DNA of 8,650 nucleotides from Bacteroidales bacterium (GTDB taxonomy: Bacteria > Bacteroidota > Bacteroidia > Bacteroidales > UBA4181): positions 1 to 8,650 of the forward strand of contig JAIRLS010000162.1 in assembly GCA_031259205.1 (NCBI GenBank). Reading direction: 5' to 3'. A program made the position numbers and the translations under genes. The notes below the pieces were generated by a model. That model saw only the letters and a program-made list of their open reading frames with translations, searched no databases and had not been told where the DNA came from. Below, piece after piece: positions 1-7,797 of the stretch; position 1 is the first letter of the stretch; the number at the start of each line of letters is the position of its first letter.

Positions 1-626
1 CTGTAAATAACCGGATTCCACTGGTCGCCGGCGCCTGCTGCCGGGGAATAGCCGTAGAACCGGTCGAAGCCGCGTCCGGTAGGCCAGCGGTTGAACGGGC
101 CTGCCGCTGTTACATCCGACGTCGAAGTGACATGGTATTTGCCTACGGCGAAGGTGTTGTAACCGTTTTCGCGAAGTATCTCGGCAATGGTAGCCGTTTC
201 AAAGGGCAGGTAACCGTCGTACCCGGGCGTGCCGTACGACTGGTTGGCAAAAAACCCGAAATGCACGCTGTGCTGGTTGCGTCCGGTGAGCAGTGCAGCG
301 CGGGTGGGCGCGCTAAAGGCGCAGGTATGCCAGTTGGTGTAGCGCAGGCCGTTGTTCGCCAGCCGGTCGAACGCGGGCGTTTCAATCAGTCCGCCAAACG
401 CGGTGGCAGCGCCGTAGCCGATGTCGTCTATCAGAATCCACACCACGTTGGGCGCTCCGGCAGGCGCTTTCGGATGCACATCGGGATACTGTTCCCGGGT
501 TTCTTCAATTGTCTTGCCTATTTTCCCTTCAAATTTGGGCGTAGGGCTGTACTGCGCCGCTACTGCGCCGCTTAGCAAAAGCGTTGATGAGAGCAATCCG
601 ATGTTTTTATTTTTTAATATATTCAT
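1..626 (-). CDS. Sulfatase, Ser-type (S1 family), 3' end cut by the window edge
   Basis: The first 208 codons of a formylglycine-dependent sulfatase are present. The start at 626 gives a typical signal peptide (residues 1 to about 24, hydrophobic core LLSSTLLLSG, then AVAAQ), so the enzyme is exported to the periplasm or surface. Visible active-site landmarks are the metal-binding acidic pair in WILIDD (D67, D68), the maturation motif S105-A-P-T-R109 followed by AALLTGRNQH, and GKYH (K163, H165) matching the usual GKWH. The motif has Ser where many sulfatases have Cys, so formylglycine would have to be made by an oxygen-independent radical-SAM maturase (anSME type). No such gene is in the window. 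The segments PNVVWILIDDIGYG and AALLTGRNQHSVHFG resemble large arylsulfatases of the kind classed as S1_4, but that subfamily call is from memory. The gene lies 11 bp after the small membrane-protein ORF and reads in the same direction as the susC/susD genes. This suggests the locus targets a sulfated glycan. The substrate cannot be read from the sequence. Confidence 0.93.
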   Translation of the reverse strand, partial: MNILKNKNIGLLSSTLLLSGAVAAQYSPTPKFEGKIGKTIEETREQYPDVHPKAPAGAPNVVWILIDDIGYGAATAFGGLIETPAFDRLANNGLRYTNWHTCAFSAPTRAALLTGRNQHSVHFGFFANQSYGTPGYDGYLPFETATIAEILRENGYNTFAVGKYHVTSTSDVTAAGPFNRWPTGRGFDRFYGYSPAAGAGDQWNPVIY

Positions 627-637
627 GATGTTTACTT

Positions 638-901
638 TTATGTTTTTAAACTTTTAACTGTCTGTTGATCGGATGAATTTTCCGTAGAAACGGCGCGTCT
701 TTCGGTGAAAAGTTGCTGAACATGGATGATAAACCGTACCGCAAATATAATAAATAATGCTGTTCCGGTGACGACGGCGGATAAAAATCGTCCGATGCTT
801 TTACTGTCGATGATTCGATGCATAATGACTGTGTTTGAATTTATAGGTTTATTTTCTTCGTAATCAGATATTTTTCTTTTCCCGGTTTTATTTTCTGCCA
901 T
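638..901 (-). CDS. Small single-pass membrane protein, unknown function
   Basis: This 87-codon ORF is of a kind I do not recognise. It has a lysine- and acid-rich N-terminus of about 38 residues, one clear hydrophobic helix at about residues 39-61 (FLSAVVTGTALFIIFAVRFI), and a polar tail ending in KSLKT. It has no signal-peptide cleavage site and no lipobox, so an inner-membrane anchor is the simplest reading. Its stop codon is only 11 bp before the sulfatase start, which suggests the two are co-transcribed and possibly translationally coupled. The region is more A/T-rich than the neighbouring genes. Support comes from position, length and a well-formed helix, not from homology. It could instead be a chance ORF in a 400-bp spacer, or initiate at the internal Met27. 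Confidence 0.45.
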   Translation of the reverse strand: MAENKTGKRKISDYEENKPINSNTVIMHRIIDSKSIGRFLSAVVTGTALFIIFAVRFIIHVQQLFTERRAVSTENSSDQQTVKSLKT

Positions 902-917
902 TGTTTTTGACGATCGT

Positions 918-946
918 TAAAGCTATTCGAATATTTGAGAATCAAC
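918..946 (-). promoter_or_regulatory. Weak candidate promoter before the small membrane-protein gene
   Basis: On the minus strand TAGCTTTA (918-925) matches the Bacteroidota -7 box TAnnTTTG except for the last base, and GTTG (943-946) lies 17 bp upstream, shorter than the usual 19-21 bp. A perfect 10-bp palindrome, TATTCGAATA (924-933), overlaps it. I see no terminator in the 121 bp between the upstream lipoprotein gene and this ORF, so read-through from susC is equally possible. Confidence 0.2.
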
Positions 947-1022
947 GGATTTTTATTTATTCGGTTTCGCTTGAGCAGATAAACTTCGTATTCGGATAAT
1001 ATCTAATTTAAAGGCGATAGCC

Positions 1023-2387
1023 CTAAAGACCGCTGTCAGGATCGGATTCTATGACGGAGCCGTACAGTTCAAATTCGGCGATGCGCGGATTCCCGACGGT
1101 GTTCGCCCACAGCGGATGCGTCACCACTACTCTGATGTAGCGGAAGGGCGTACCGGTATATTCCGGGAAAATATCAAAGGTGAAGCCGTTGTCTTTGGCG
1201 TAAAGCATGTCGTCGGAAGTAGGCGTCGAACTGCCGGAATTGGGCACGGTTTCGCAGTCGGCGATTTTAGTCCATCCGCCTTCGGTTTTCCATTGATCCG
1301 TCCCGTCAAAATGCGCCCAACTGGTCCAGTAGGCGAGGCTTAACAGTTGGGTGGCGAAATCCGTCGTTTGTTTGGGCGTTTCGTTGGTCGCCCATATTTC
1401 ATACTTCTTCAGGTTCTGTCCTCCCATTTCATTGCCCTGATCGTGGAACAGTTTGTGCTCGCAGATGGCGCACGACTTTCCCAAATCAATGGTGAAATAA
1501 AGCGGCAGGAGTATCTCTCCCGACCTGTCTGTGGAAATGTACCGCTCAGGTGTATTATTGTAGCCGGCGCCCCAAAAATCGGCACGGTTTTCGTTGTACA
1601 TTTTATAGAAATAATTTTGTCCTCCATTAAGCGGGCAATCGCCGCGCCACAGTTTGCTATTATCGCTATCGCCATATCGTGACCAGATGAACTGCCCCTG
1701 ATCATTCATGCTCGGAATCCTGGCTTTCGACAGCGGCGTCAGCACGGTATCCAGCGGTTCGGAATAATTGCCCCAGCGGTCTTTGAGGCGGATCCGGAAA
1801 CTTCTCGGGCGGTGTTCAAATTCCTTGAAAAGGTATATTCCGTTTTCCGCGCTGGAGTAATAGCTTAAATCCGTGGCCAGCCCGGTGGAGTCGTCTTCCG
1901 AATACAGCAGCACGCCGATGCTTGCACGGGAAGGATTTTGCCAGGTCGCCACAATGCTGCCGAAACCGCCCGACACTTGCAAGGATTGCCGGATATGCTC
2001 CAGCGGCGAGGTCAGCGGACGAATCCGTACTTCCAGCGGTTCGGAACGGTTGCGGCTCTGATCCACCGTAATGAGCCGGACAATCCGGACGATGGTGTCC
2101 GTAAACCCTTCTACTACTATGCTGTCGCGGAAGGTCGACGCCCATGCTTCGGTAACGTCGCCTTCCCTGCGGGAGTATTCGGCAATTACGCCCAGCAGGT
2201 CGGCGTCCTGCGGCGGCAACGCAAAGCGGATGATCGCTCCGCCGGGAAAATTAGTCGTGTCGGTAACCGTTACCTGCCTCGGCGCAATGTTGTCTTTGAC
2301 GGTATCGTCATAGTTCGGTAATTCGGCGCATCTGTCCGTGAACAGTATCACGGAGGCGCTCATCAATAAAAAATATATTCTTTTCAT
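1023..2387 (-). CDS. DUF4959/DUF5126/DUF5000 surface lipoprotein (SusE/F-position glycan binder)
   Basis: This 454-residue protein takes the place of SusE/SusF after susD. The order reads as an N-terminal DUF4959-like fibronectin-fold segment (about 30-125, with IAPRQVTVT and GGAIIRFALPP), a DUF5126-like segment (about 128-225, with VATWQNP and RDRWGNYSEP-type strands) and a C-terminal DUF5000-like discoidin/F5-F8-type segment (about 255-445, with FTIDLGK, KKYEIWAT, FRYIRVVV and RIAEFELYG). Such proteins sit on the outer membrane beside SusCD and are thought to bind glycan; no catalytic function is expected. The start at 2387 gives MKRIYFLLMSASVILF followed by Cys20. The lipobox is poor (FTDR-C, with Arg at -1 where Gly, Ala or Ser is usual), so lipidation is likely from family but not secure from sequence. 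It lies 95 bp after susD in the same direction. Cysteines at 251, 306, 309 and 378 are notable for an exported protein and might form disulfides. Confidence 0.88.
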   Translation of the reverse strand: MKRIYFLLMSASVILFTDRCAELPNYDDTVKDNIAPRQVTVTDTTNFPGGAIIRFALPPQDADLLGVIAEYSRREGDVTEAWASTFRDSIVVEGFTDTIVRIVRLITVDQSRNRSEPLEVRIRPLTSPLEHIRQSLQVSGGFGSIVATWQNPSRASIGVLLYSEDDSTGLATDLSYYSSAENGIYLFKEFEHRPRSFRIRLKDRWGNYSEPLDTVLTPLSKARIPSMNDQGQFIWSRYGDSDNSKLWRGDCPLNGGQNYFYKMYNENRADFWGAGYNNTPERYISTDRSGEILLPLYFTIDLGKSCAICEHKLFHDQGNEMGGQNLKKYEIWATNETPKQTTDFATQLLSLAYWTSWAHFDGTDQWKTEGGWTKIADCETVPNSGSSTPTSDDMLYAKDNGFTFDIFPEYTGTPFRYIRVVVTHPLWANTVGNPRIAEFELYGSVIESDPDSGL

Positions 2388-2419
2388 TTGATTATTTAAT
2401 TTTCATTTTCATTTGATTA
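2381..2419 (-). repeat. 14-bp direct repeat duplicating the start region of the DUF4959 gene
   Basis: TTTTCATTTGATTA (plus-strand reading) occurs at 2381-2394 and again at 2406-2419, 25 bp apart. Read on the minus strand, each copy carries an ATG in the same TAATCAA context. The downstream copy is the start codon at 2387. The upstream copy (ATG at 2412) is out of frame and opens a six-codon ORF, MKMKIK, whose TAA ends just before the real start. The repeat itself is certain; whether it matters for translation is not known. Confidence 0.6.
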
Positions 2420-2482
2420 AATTTGATCTTCGCCGGCCACCCCCGACAGGTGATTCGTAGTGAGCGGTAAACCGGTCGTTTT

Positions 2483-4477
2483 TTACCATCCGGGATTTTG
2501 TTGAATATTTTTATTTTTCAACAGGTTTTCATATCTGAGCGGCCACAGATAATCCTTTTGTTCGAAGGAGGGGCGGTACACTTCCTGCACTTGGTTAAAC
2601 TCCTCTGCGGTTTCGCCGTAGATATTCAATCCTTTGACAGGCTGGTTCAGGTATGTTTCCGACCATTTCCAGCGTCGCAGGTCCCAGAAGCGGACGCCTT
2701 CGAAAGCGAATTCGTTGAGGCGTTCCTGCCGTATGATGTTGCGCAGGCCGTCCTGCGACGTATAATAGCCGGAATTGACGGCGTGATCCCTCCATGCTGT
2801 TCCTGTGGTGGGGATGGCGGATCTTTTCCGGACAAGGTTGAGCCATGTGTAGGGCGAATTGGGATCTGTTGTCCCGTCGGCGTCGCCGGTTGCACCGTAG
2901 GCTTCGTTGAGCGCTTCGGCGTAGAGCAGGTAGAGATCGGCCAGCCGGATAACGGGAAAGGCGTAACGGGTATAGGTGGGTGCGGTGGCAGCAGAGATCA
3001 TTGACGTGCGGACGCTCACCATTTTGCGTGCAAGGTATCCGGTCGTGGAATGCCGGTCGTGGATAAGGCCGCCCAGCGTGTTGGCCTTGAAAAGAGTGGT
3101 TCCGAAGGTTTCGAAACTGCCGCCGCCGACGTACAGGCTACCGTCGAAGGTAATGGCGCCGTAGAAGCGCGGTTCGCGGTCGAAATGCAGCCGGAGGGTT
3201 TGGAAATTGTTGCTAATGTAGTCTTGATGCTCCGTTTCTGACGCTTCCCGCTCTTTTAACTCGTACCGGTCGGCAAATCTGTTCAGGTCTTTGTCTTCGT
3301 CGATGGGGACGCCGTTTTTGCTGTAAAACTGTTCCACTATATGCAGGGGCGGCGCGTTGCACATCAGCAGGTCGCTGGTTTTATTGGCTTCGGAGAAGGG
3401 CGGGTAACTGATTCTCTGTATCATGTTGGGATTGCTTGAGGGCAGTTGTCCCCAAATGATTTCGTCGTTCCAGTGTTCGGTAACGGCGGCTCTTACCTGC
3501 GTGGCGTTGATAATGGCCTGCGACACCAGTCCTCCGCTCGTGATGTCCGTTTCGTTAAGGTCGAAGAGATAGTGGCCTGCGGTGTCGGCATGTTGGATTG
3601 CTTCCTTTATGGCTGTGGCCGCTCTTTCCCATTTGGCGCGGTCGGGTTCGGTATTGACGGGAAACAGGGGGACGCCGCCTTCGCCGGTCAGGTTGTGCTC
3701 CACGTAATATTCGTTGCCGTTGAACAGGGGGCTGGCCGTCAGCGCGAGGGTCTGCGCCTTCACCGCCGCCGCAATAGCTTTGGTGGGTCGTCCCAAATCG
3801 GTAGCGTAATTAACAGTATAGGGCAAATCGACGATGGCCGAATCCAAAGTTTGGACAATGTAGTCGGCCACCTCGTCCACCGGACGGCGATATACCTGCA
3901 CTAATTCCGGATCGGTGCTGATGGACAGATTAACATCGAGGATGGGAACAGGACCGTAGCAACGGAGCAGCCAAAAGTGATAATAAGCTTTCAGGAATTG
4001 GGCTTCGGCAATCCAGCGGTTTCTTTCGTCCACCGGCAGGTCGCCGGGCAGATCGATTTTTTCCAGAAAGATGTTCAGGTCGCTGATGGCGGTAAAGAGG
4101 GCAATGCCGCCGTCGATGTTGTAGGAATCCTGCTTGCTGGCCCAGTAATTGGCAATGGGCGTGCTGGTGTTCTGTTCGCCTTTGGCGATTCGCCACATTC
4201 TGGTGTTCATCACGTCGGTGTTCACTCCGTCGAACAGCCATACTTCATCTCCGCCGAAGAATCCGGGATAGACGTTCGGATTGGAAAAAACGGGCAGGAA
4301 GGAATAGCATCCGTACAGGTAGGCTTCCGCATGTGCGCGGTCGGTAAAAGCATGTTCGATGGAGGCAATATTGTCCGGCACGATGTCTAAATAATCGCAG
4401 GAAGACGCTACGCCGGCAAAGGCTGAAACAGATATTCCCCACAGGACGTTTTTTACATTTTTTACGGTTCTTTTCAT
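2483..4477 (-). CDS. susD: SusD/RagB-family outer-membrane glycan-binding lipoprotein
   Basis: This is the surface lipoprotein partner of SusC, acting as the lid that captures oligosaccharide above the transporter barrel. The 664-residue product opens with a lipoprotein signal peptide ending GVASSC, with Cys27 followed by DYLDIVPDN, the typical SusD amino-terminal pattern. The N-terminal TPR-rich half is seen in the segment at about 155-180 (WIAEAQFLKAYYHFWLL, then RCYGPVPI). The C-terminal RagB/SusD domain is shown by ERLNEFAFEGVRFWDLRRW starting at residue 585, and by the characteristic tail YLWPLRYENLLKNKNIQQNPGW at the very end. The length is toward the long side for the family, where about 500-650 is usual. 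It begins 34 bp after the susC stop and precedes the DUF4959 lipoprotein, the standard order in these loci. The symbol is used in the family sense only, since the substrate differs from starch if the sulfatase is a guide. Confidence 0.96.
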   Translation of the reverse strand: MKRTVKNVKNVLWGISVSAFAGVASSCDYLDIVPDNIASIEHAFTDRAHAEAYLYGCYSFLPVFSNPNVYPGFFGGDEVWLFDGVNTDVMNTRMWRIAKGEQNTSTPIANYWASKQDSYNIDGGIALFTAISDLNIFLEKIDLPGDLPVDERNRWIAEAQFLKAYYHFWLLRCYGPVPILDVNLSISTDPELVQVYRRPVDEVADYIVQTLDSAIVDLPYTVNYATDLGRPTKAIAAAVKAQTLALTASPLFNGNEYYVEHNLTGEGGVPLFPVNTEPDRAKWERAATAIKEAIQHADTAGHYLFDLNETDITSGGLVSQAIINATQVRAAVTEHWNDEIIWGQLPSSNPNMIQRISYPPFSEANKTSDLLMCNAPPLHIVEQFYSKNGVPIDEDKDLNRFADRYELKEREASETEHQDYISNNFQTLRLHFDREPRFYGAITFDGSLYVGGGSFETFGTTLFKANTLGGLIHDRHSTTGYLARKMVSVRTSMISAATAPTYTRYAFPVIRLADLYLLYAEALNEAYGATGDADGTTDPNSPYTWLNLVRKRSAIPTTGTAWRDHAVNSGYYTSQDGLRNIIRQERLNEFAFEGVRFWDLRRWKWSETYLNQPVKGLNIYGETAEEFNQVQEVYRPSFEQKDYLWPLRYENLLKNKNIQQNPGW

Positions 4478-4511
4478 TTTTAAAAAAATAAGAAATTGAT
4501 CATTTGAAATT

Positions 4512-7500
4512 TTAAAATGCGATATTAATACCGGCGTTGATCACCCTTTGAAGCGGATAGTTCAGTCCGTTGCCTCCCATTTCCACATCCCAGAGTTTAA
4601 ATTTGGAAAACAGCCACAGGTTGGTGCCGCTGGCATAGAGGCGCACCCTGTCTATTTTCCACCGGCGGGTCACCGACAGGGGCAGGGTGTAGCCCAGTTC
4701 GGCGCTTTTCAGCCGCAGAAAACGCCCGTCGCGCATAAACCATGTGTTCCTGACGCCGCTATCGGTATTGATTTCATTGTTGGCAATGTGGTAAGTGGAC
4801 AGGCGTGGCCATGCGGCATAAGGGTTCTGGTTTTCCTCCGACCAGTGGTCGTCGGCGATGAACTGCGCCAGCCCTGTTTCGATGGCCGTTTCGTTGTCGC
4901 TGCTGGTCTTGTCGTTGTTGATGTAGCTGGCGATGAAAGGCGACATGGCTCTGGAATTGATCCAGAAGGACGACCTGCCCGACCCCTGAAAGAAAAACGA
5001 GAAATCGAACCCTTTATATCCGGCGGAGAGGCCGAATCCGTAGTTGATTTCGGGGGTCGTCGGGTATCCGACAGGCACTTTGTCGGCGTCGTTGATGACG
5101 CCGTCCCCGGAAACGTCCTTGAACTTGAGGTCGCCGGCGCGTCGTTCGCCAAATTCCTGCCGCGCCGCGCCGTTGGCTTCGGCGTCGTCCAGAAAGAGCC
5201 GTTCGGCGACATATCCCCACTGCTGGGAAATAGCTTTTCCCTTGCGCGATCTCCACGGCTGCCCGGCGCTGACATAATCAGCCTCTTCATAAAAATCGTA
5301 CACCGACCGCGCACAGGTAAAATTGGCTCTTGCCGTGAACCACCAGTCTGTTCCTATGGACTGGTTGTAGTCCAGCGATATGTCCGTTCCTTTGCCGTTG
5401 GCTTCGCCCACGTTCACTTTGGGCGTACTCCACAGTCCCATGGTGCTCGGCACGTCGGCGCGCGATTGCAGGATATTGACCCTGTGTTCCTGAAACAGGT
5501 CGGCCAGTATTTCAATCTTTCCGTCCAGCAGCCCCAGTTCGATACCGAGATTGCTTTTGTAGGATATTTCCCACCCGATTTCCGAATTGGGATAATTACT
5601 GATCGTGATTCCGGTTCTGGATTTGCCGGAGCCGTTTACGTCGTATCCGGTCGCATAGCTGCCGCCTCCGTCAAGGTCGATCAGCGAGATGTAGAAAAAA
5701 CGTTCGCTGCCGATTTCATCATTGCCTACCAGCCCGTAAGTGCCTCTGAATCGCAGTTTGCTGACATATTTGTCCAACACGCTGTTTTTCCAGAACGATT
5801 CGTTGGACACGCTCCATCCCAGTCCGATAGAAGGAAAGAATCCCCAGCGGTGCCCTTTGTCGAATTTTTCGGAACCGTTGTATCCGAAGTTAATTTCTCC
5901 GAAATAGCGTCTGTCATACCCGTAGGTGAAGCGTCCGGAAACGCCGAGGTTTCTTTTCGGCAACGATTCGGCCAGCGTTTCGGCCTCGGTAGTGAGCGAG
6001 TTGCGGAGTATGCTTACCAACATGCCGTTGACGTCGTGTTTTTCGCCGAATGTCCTGCTGTAAGCAATGGAAGCTTCGGCGTAGAAGGCGCTCGACACCG
6101 TTGAAGACCTGTCCGTACCGGGGTTATAGCTCAACGCTTCTTCGCCTTTATACGCGCCTTCGGAATTGATCTCCCGCAGGAAATATTCGTTGTTGGCCTT
6201 GTCGTATTTAATAACATGGTAATAATACGGGCTGTAGGCTCTTGACAGGCTGAAAGAGGCGTTTCTGGTGGTATTTCCCAGCACGCGGGCGCTTAATCCC
6301 TCGATCCATCGTCCGAAATCCTGTTTCAACTCGAACTGGGCGAGTATCAGCGTACTGCTTTCCTGCCGGTAGCCTTTGACTAATTCGGCATAAGGATTCA
6401 GATACCTGCCGCTGGTGCCTCCGAACAAAATATGATTCACGTGGGCGTAATTCCTGTCCGGCTCGTAATAAGCCGGAAAGCGAACGGGGCTTACCTGAAG
6501 CATCTTTTTATACAAATCGTTACCACCGCCGATGGGACCGTTATAATCGTCGAAAGTGCCGTGTATGCGAATAATGGCTTCGGTGGAGGAGGTCAGGTTG
6601 ATGTTGATGTTCGACCGTACGAGGTACTTTTTCAGGTCGATGTTGTTGTTAAAACTGTTTCGTCGGTCTACTTTCAACACCCCGTTGTCCTGAGCGAAGG
6701 AGCCGGCAATGTAGTAGCGTGCCACTTTTCCGCCGCCCGAAATATTGAGGTTGGCTCTCTGGTTGGACGTTACGTTTTTGGTGAGCATGTTCATCCAGTC
6801 CACTGCGGGATACACGTAAGGATTGACCCCCGAAACGGTATTTTCGATGTATTCGTTCGAATAGACCTCCGGCGCCTGTTCCGTCCCTGTGGCGCGGGTT
6901 CTCACCGCTTCGTTGTACAGGCGCATGTAAGTGGCGGGATCGGCCATTTGAATTTTTTGCGTCGGCTCCGACCATGAGTTTTCAAACCGGAAGGAAACTT
7001 TTGCTGCTCCTTCTTTCCCTTCTTTGGTGGTGACCAGCACTACTCCGTTGGCTCCCCTTGCTCCATAGACGGCTGTTGCCGTGGCGTCTTTCAGGATGGA
7101 GAAGCTGGCGATGTCGTCCGGATGCAGGCGGGATAAGTCGTTGGTGGTTACTTCCACGTTGTCGATCAGTATCAGCGGATCCACCTTGCCGGTACCGAAA
7201 GTGGTGATACCCCGTATGAAGAACTGTGCGTTGTCCTGTCCGGGTTCGCCGCTGGTCTGGTAGGAAATCACGCCGGCTATGCGTCCGGCGAAAGCGGTGG
7301 TCAAGTTGCTGGAAGGCACATGCAGGTCTTTTACGTTCACGGTTTGAATGGATGAAACCACGCTTTCTTTCTTCTGTTTCCCGAAACCTACGATGGTGAT
7401 CTCTTCCAGTTCGTTGGTCAATGGGGCGAGGGTGATTTCAATTTCCGCGTCTTCGGTAACGACAATCGAAAACGTTTGATAGCCGATAAACGATATGTTC

Positions 7501-7784
7501 ATTTGGTCTTCGGACTTTGCTTTGATGGTAAACGACCCGTCGGTATCGGTCAGCACCCCGCGGGTAGTTCCCGCAATGGTGATGGTAGCGCCCGGCAGCG
7601 GCGAGCCGTTTTCGTCAATGACATGCCCCTTGACGGTAATGTCCTGCTGCTGAAACGAAACGGAATGGTTCCTGCCGGCGTTTTCCGGATAAAATCCGTT
7701 GCCGGCTCTCAAAAAACCGGTATTGATACCGAAAAAACTTAAAATAATAATACTGCGTACTGTATTGATATTAATAAAATACAT
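4512..7784 (-). CDS. susC: SusC/RagA-family TonB-dependent outer-membrane transporter
   Basis: This imports the captured glycan across the outer membrane using TonB/ExbBD energy. Using the start at 7784 (1090 residues), the order is signal peptide 1-27 (SIIILSFFGINTGFLRA), carboxypeptidase-D-regulatory-like domain about 49-120 (VKGHVIDENGSPLPGATI, TDTDGSFTIKA, ISFIGYQT), a TonB-box/plug start at ELEEITIVGFGKQKKES (125-141), plug to about 255 (AGRIAGV, FFIRGITTFG, DPLILIDNVE, ILKDATATAVYGARGANGVVLVTT), then the beta-barrel ending in INIAF with the terminal Phe usual for barrel assembly. No STN domain precedes the CPD-like domain, so direct ECF-sigma signalling is unlikely. The frame stays open upstream to an ATG at 7856 (1114 residues), but those 24 extra residues are hydrophilic and charged and would bury the signal peptide, so I prefer 7784. 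It is the first gene of the leftward operon. A promoter lies near 8084-8115, implying a leader of about 290 nt, which a putative antisense RNA overlaps. Confidence 0.96.
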   Translation of the reverse strand: MYFININTVRSIIILSFFGINTGFLRAGNGFYPENAGRNHSVSFQQQDITVKGHVIDENGSPLPGATITIAGTTRGVLTDTDGSFTIKAKSEDQMNISFIGYQTFSIVVTEDAEIEITLAPLTNELEEITIVGFGKQKKESVVSSIQTVNVKDLHVPSSNLTTAFAGRIAGVISYQTSGEPGQDNAQFFIRGITTFGTGKVDPLILIDNVEVTTNDLSRLHPDDIASFSILKDATATAVYGARGANGVVLVTTKEGKEGAAKVSFRFENSWSEPTQKIQMADPATYMRLYNEAVRTRATGTEQAPEVYSNEYIENTVSGVNPYVYPAVDWMNMLTKNVTSNQRANLNISGGGKVARYYIAGSFAQDNGVLKVDRRNSFNNNIDLKKYLVRSNININLTSSTEAIIRIHGTFDDYNGPIGGGNDLYKKMLQVSPVRFPAYYEPDRNYAHVNHILFGGTSGRYLNPYAELVKGYRQESSTLILAQFELKQDFGRWIEGLSARVLGNTTRNASFSLSRAYSPYYYHVIKYDKANNEYFLREINSEGAYKGEEALSYNPGTDRSSTVSSAFYAEASIAYSRTFGEKHDVNGMLVSILRNSLTTEAETLAESLPKRNLGVSGRFTYGYDRRYFGEINFGYNGSEKFDKGHRWGFFPSIGLGWSVSNESFWKNSVLDKYVSKLRFRGTYGLVGNDEIGSERFFYISLIDLDGGGSYATGYDVNGSGKSRTGITISNYPNSEIGWEISYKSNLGIELGLLDGKIEILADLFQEHRVNILQSRADVPSTMGLWSTPKVNVGEANGKGTDISLDYNQSIGTDWWFTARANFTCARSVYDFYEEADYVSAGQPWRSRKGKAISQQWGYVAERLFLDDAEANGAARQEFGERRAGDLKFKDVSGDGVINDADKVPVGYPTTPEINYGFGLSAGYKGFDFSFFFQGSGRSSFWINSRAMSPFIASYINNDKTSSDNETAIETGLAQFIADDHWSEENQNPYAAWPRLSTYHIANNEINTDSGVRNTWFMRDGRFLRLKSAELGYTLPLSVTRRWKIDRVRLYASGTNLWLFSKFKLWDVEMGGNGLNYPLQRVINAGINIAF

Positions 7785-7791
7785 ACCTTTG
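7759..7791 (+). promoter_or_regulatory. Candidate plus-strand promoter for a susC-leader antisense RNA
   Basis: TACCTTTG at 7784-7791 is an exact match to the Bacteroidota -7 box TAnnTTTG, facing against susC. ACTG (7759-7762) is 21 bp upstream and TTG (7765-7767) is 16 bp upstream; neither is an ideal -33 box (TTTG or TTG at 19-21 bp), so that half is weak. The -7 octamer is identical to the one in the proposed susC promoter. Its first T is also the complement of the A in the preferred susC ATG. Confidence 0.45.
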
Positions 7792-7797
7792 TGATGT

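Noticed and set aside
132..575. A 147-codon plus-strand open frame opposite the sulfatase.
   Set aside because: It is the shadow of the sulfatase reading frame, whose minus-strand translation contains all the expected catalytic motifs.
2466..2487. A possible stem (GGTAAA with TTTACC) over the susD stop codon, as a terminator between susD and the DUF4959 gene.
   Set aside because: It has only 6 weak pairs and a 10-nt loop, with no T run in the minus-strand direction. The genes are more likely one operon.
4548..6104. A 518-codon plus-strand open frame opposite susC.
   Set aside because: It lies entirely antisense to a well-supported beta-barrel gene and has no recognisable domain. Long antisense frames are common opposite genes of this base composition.
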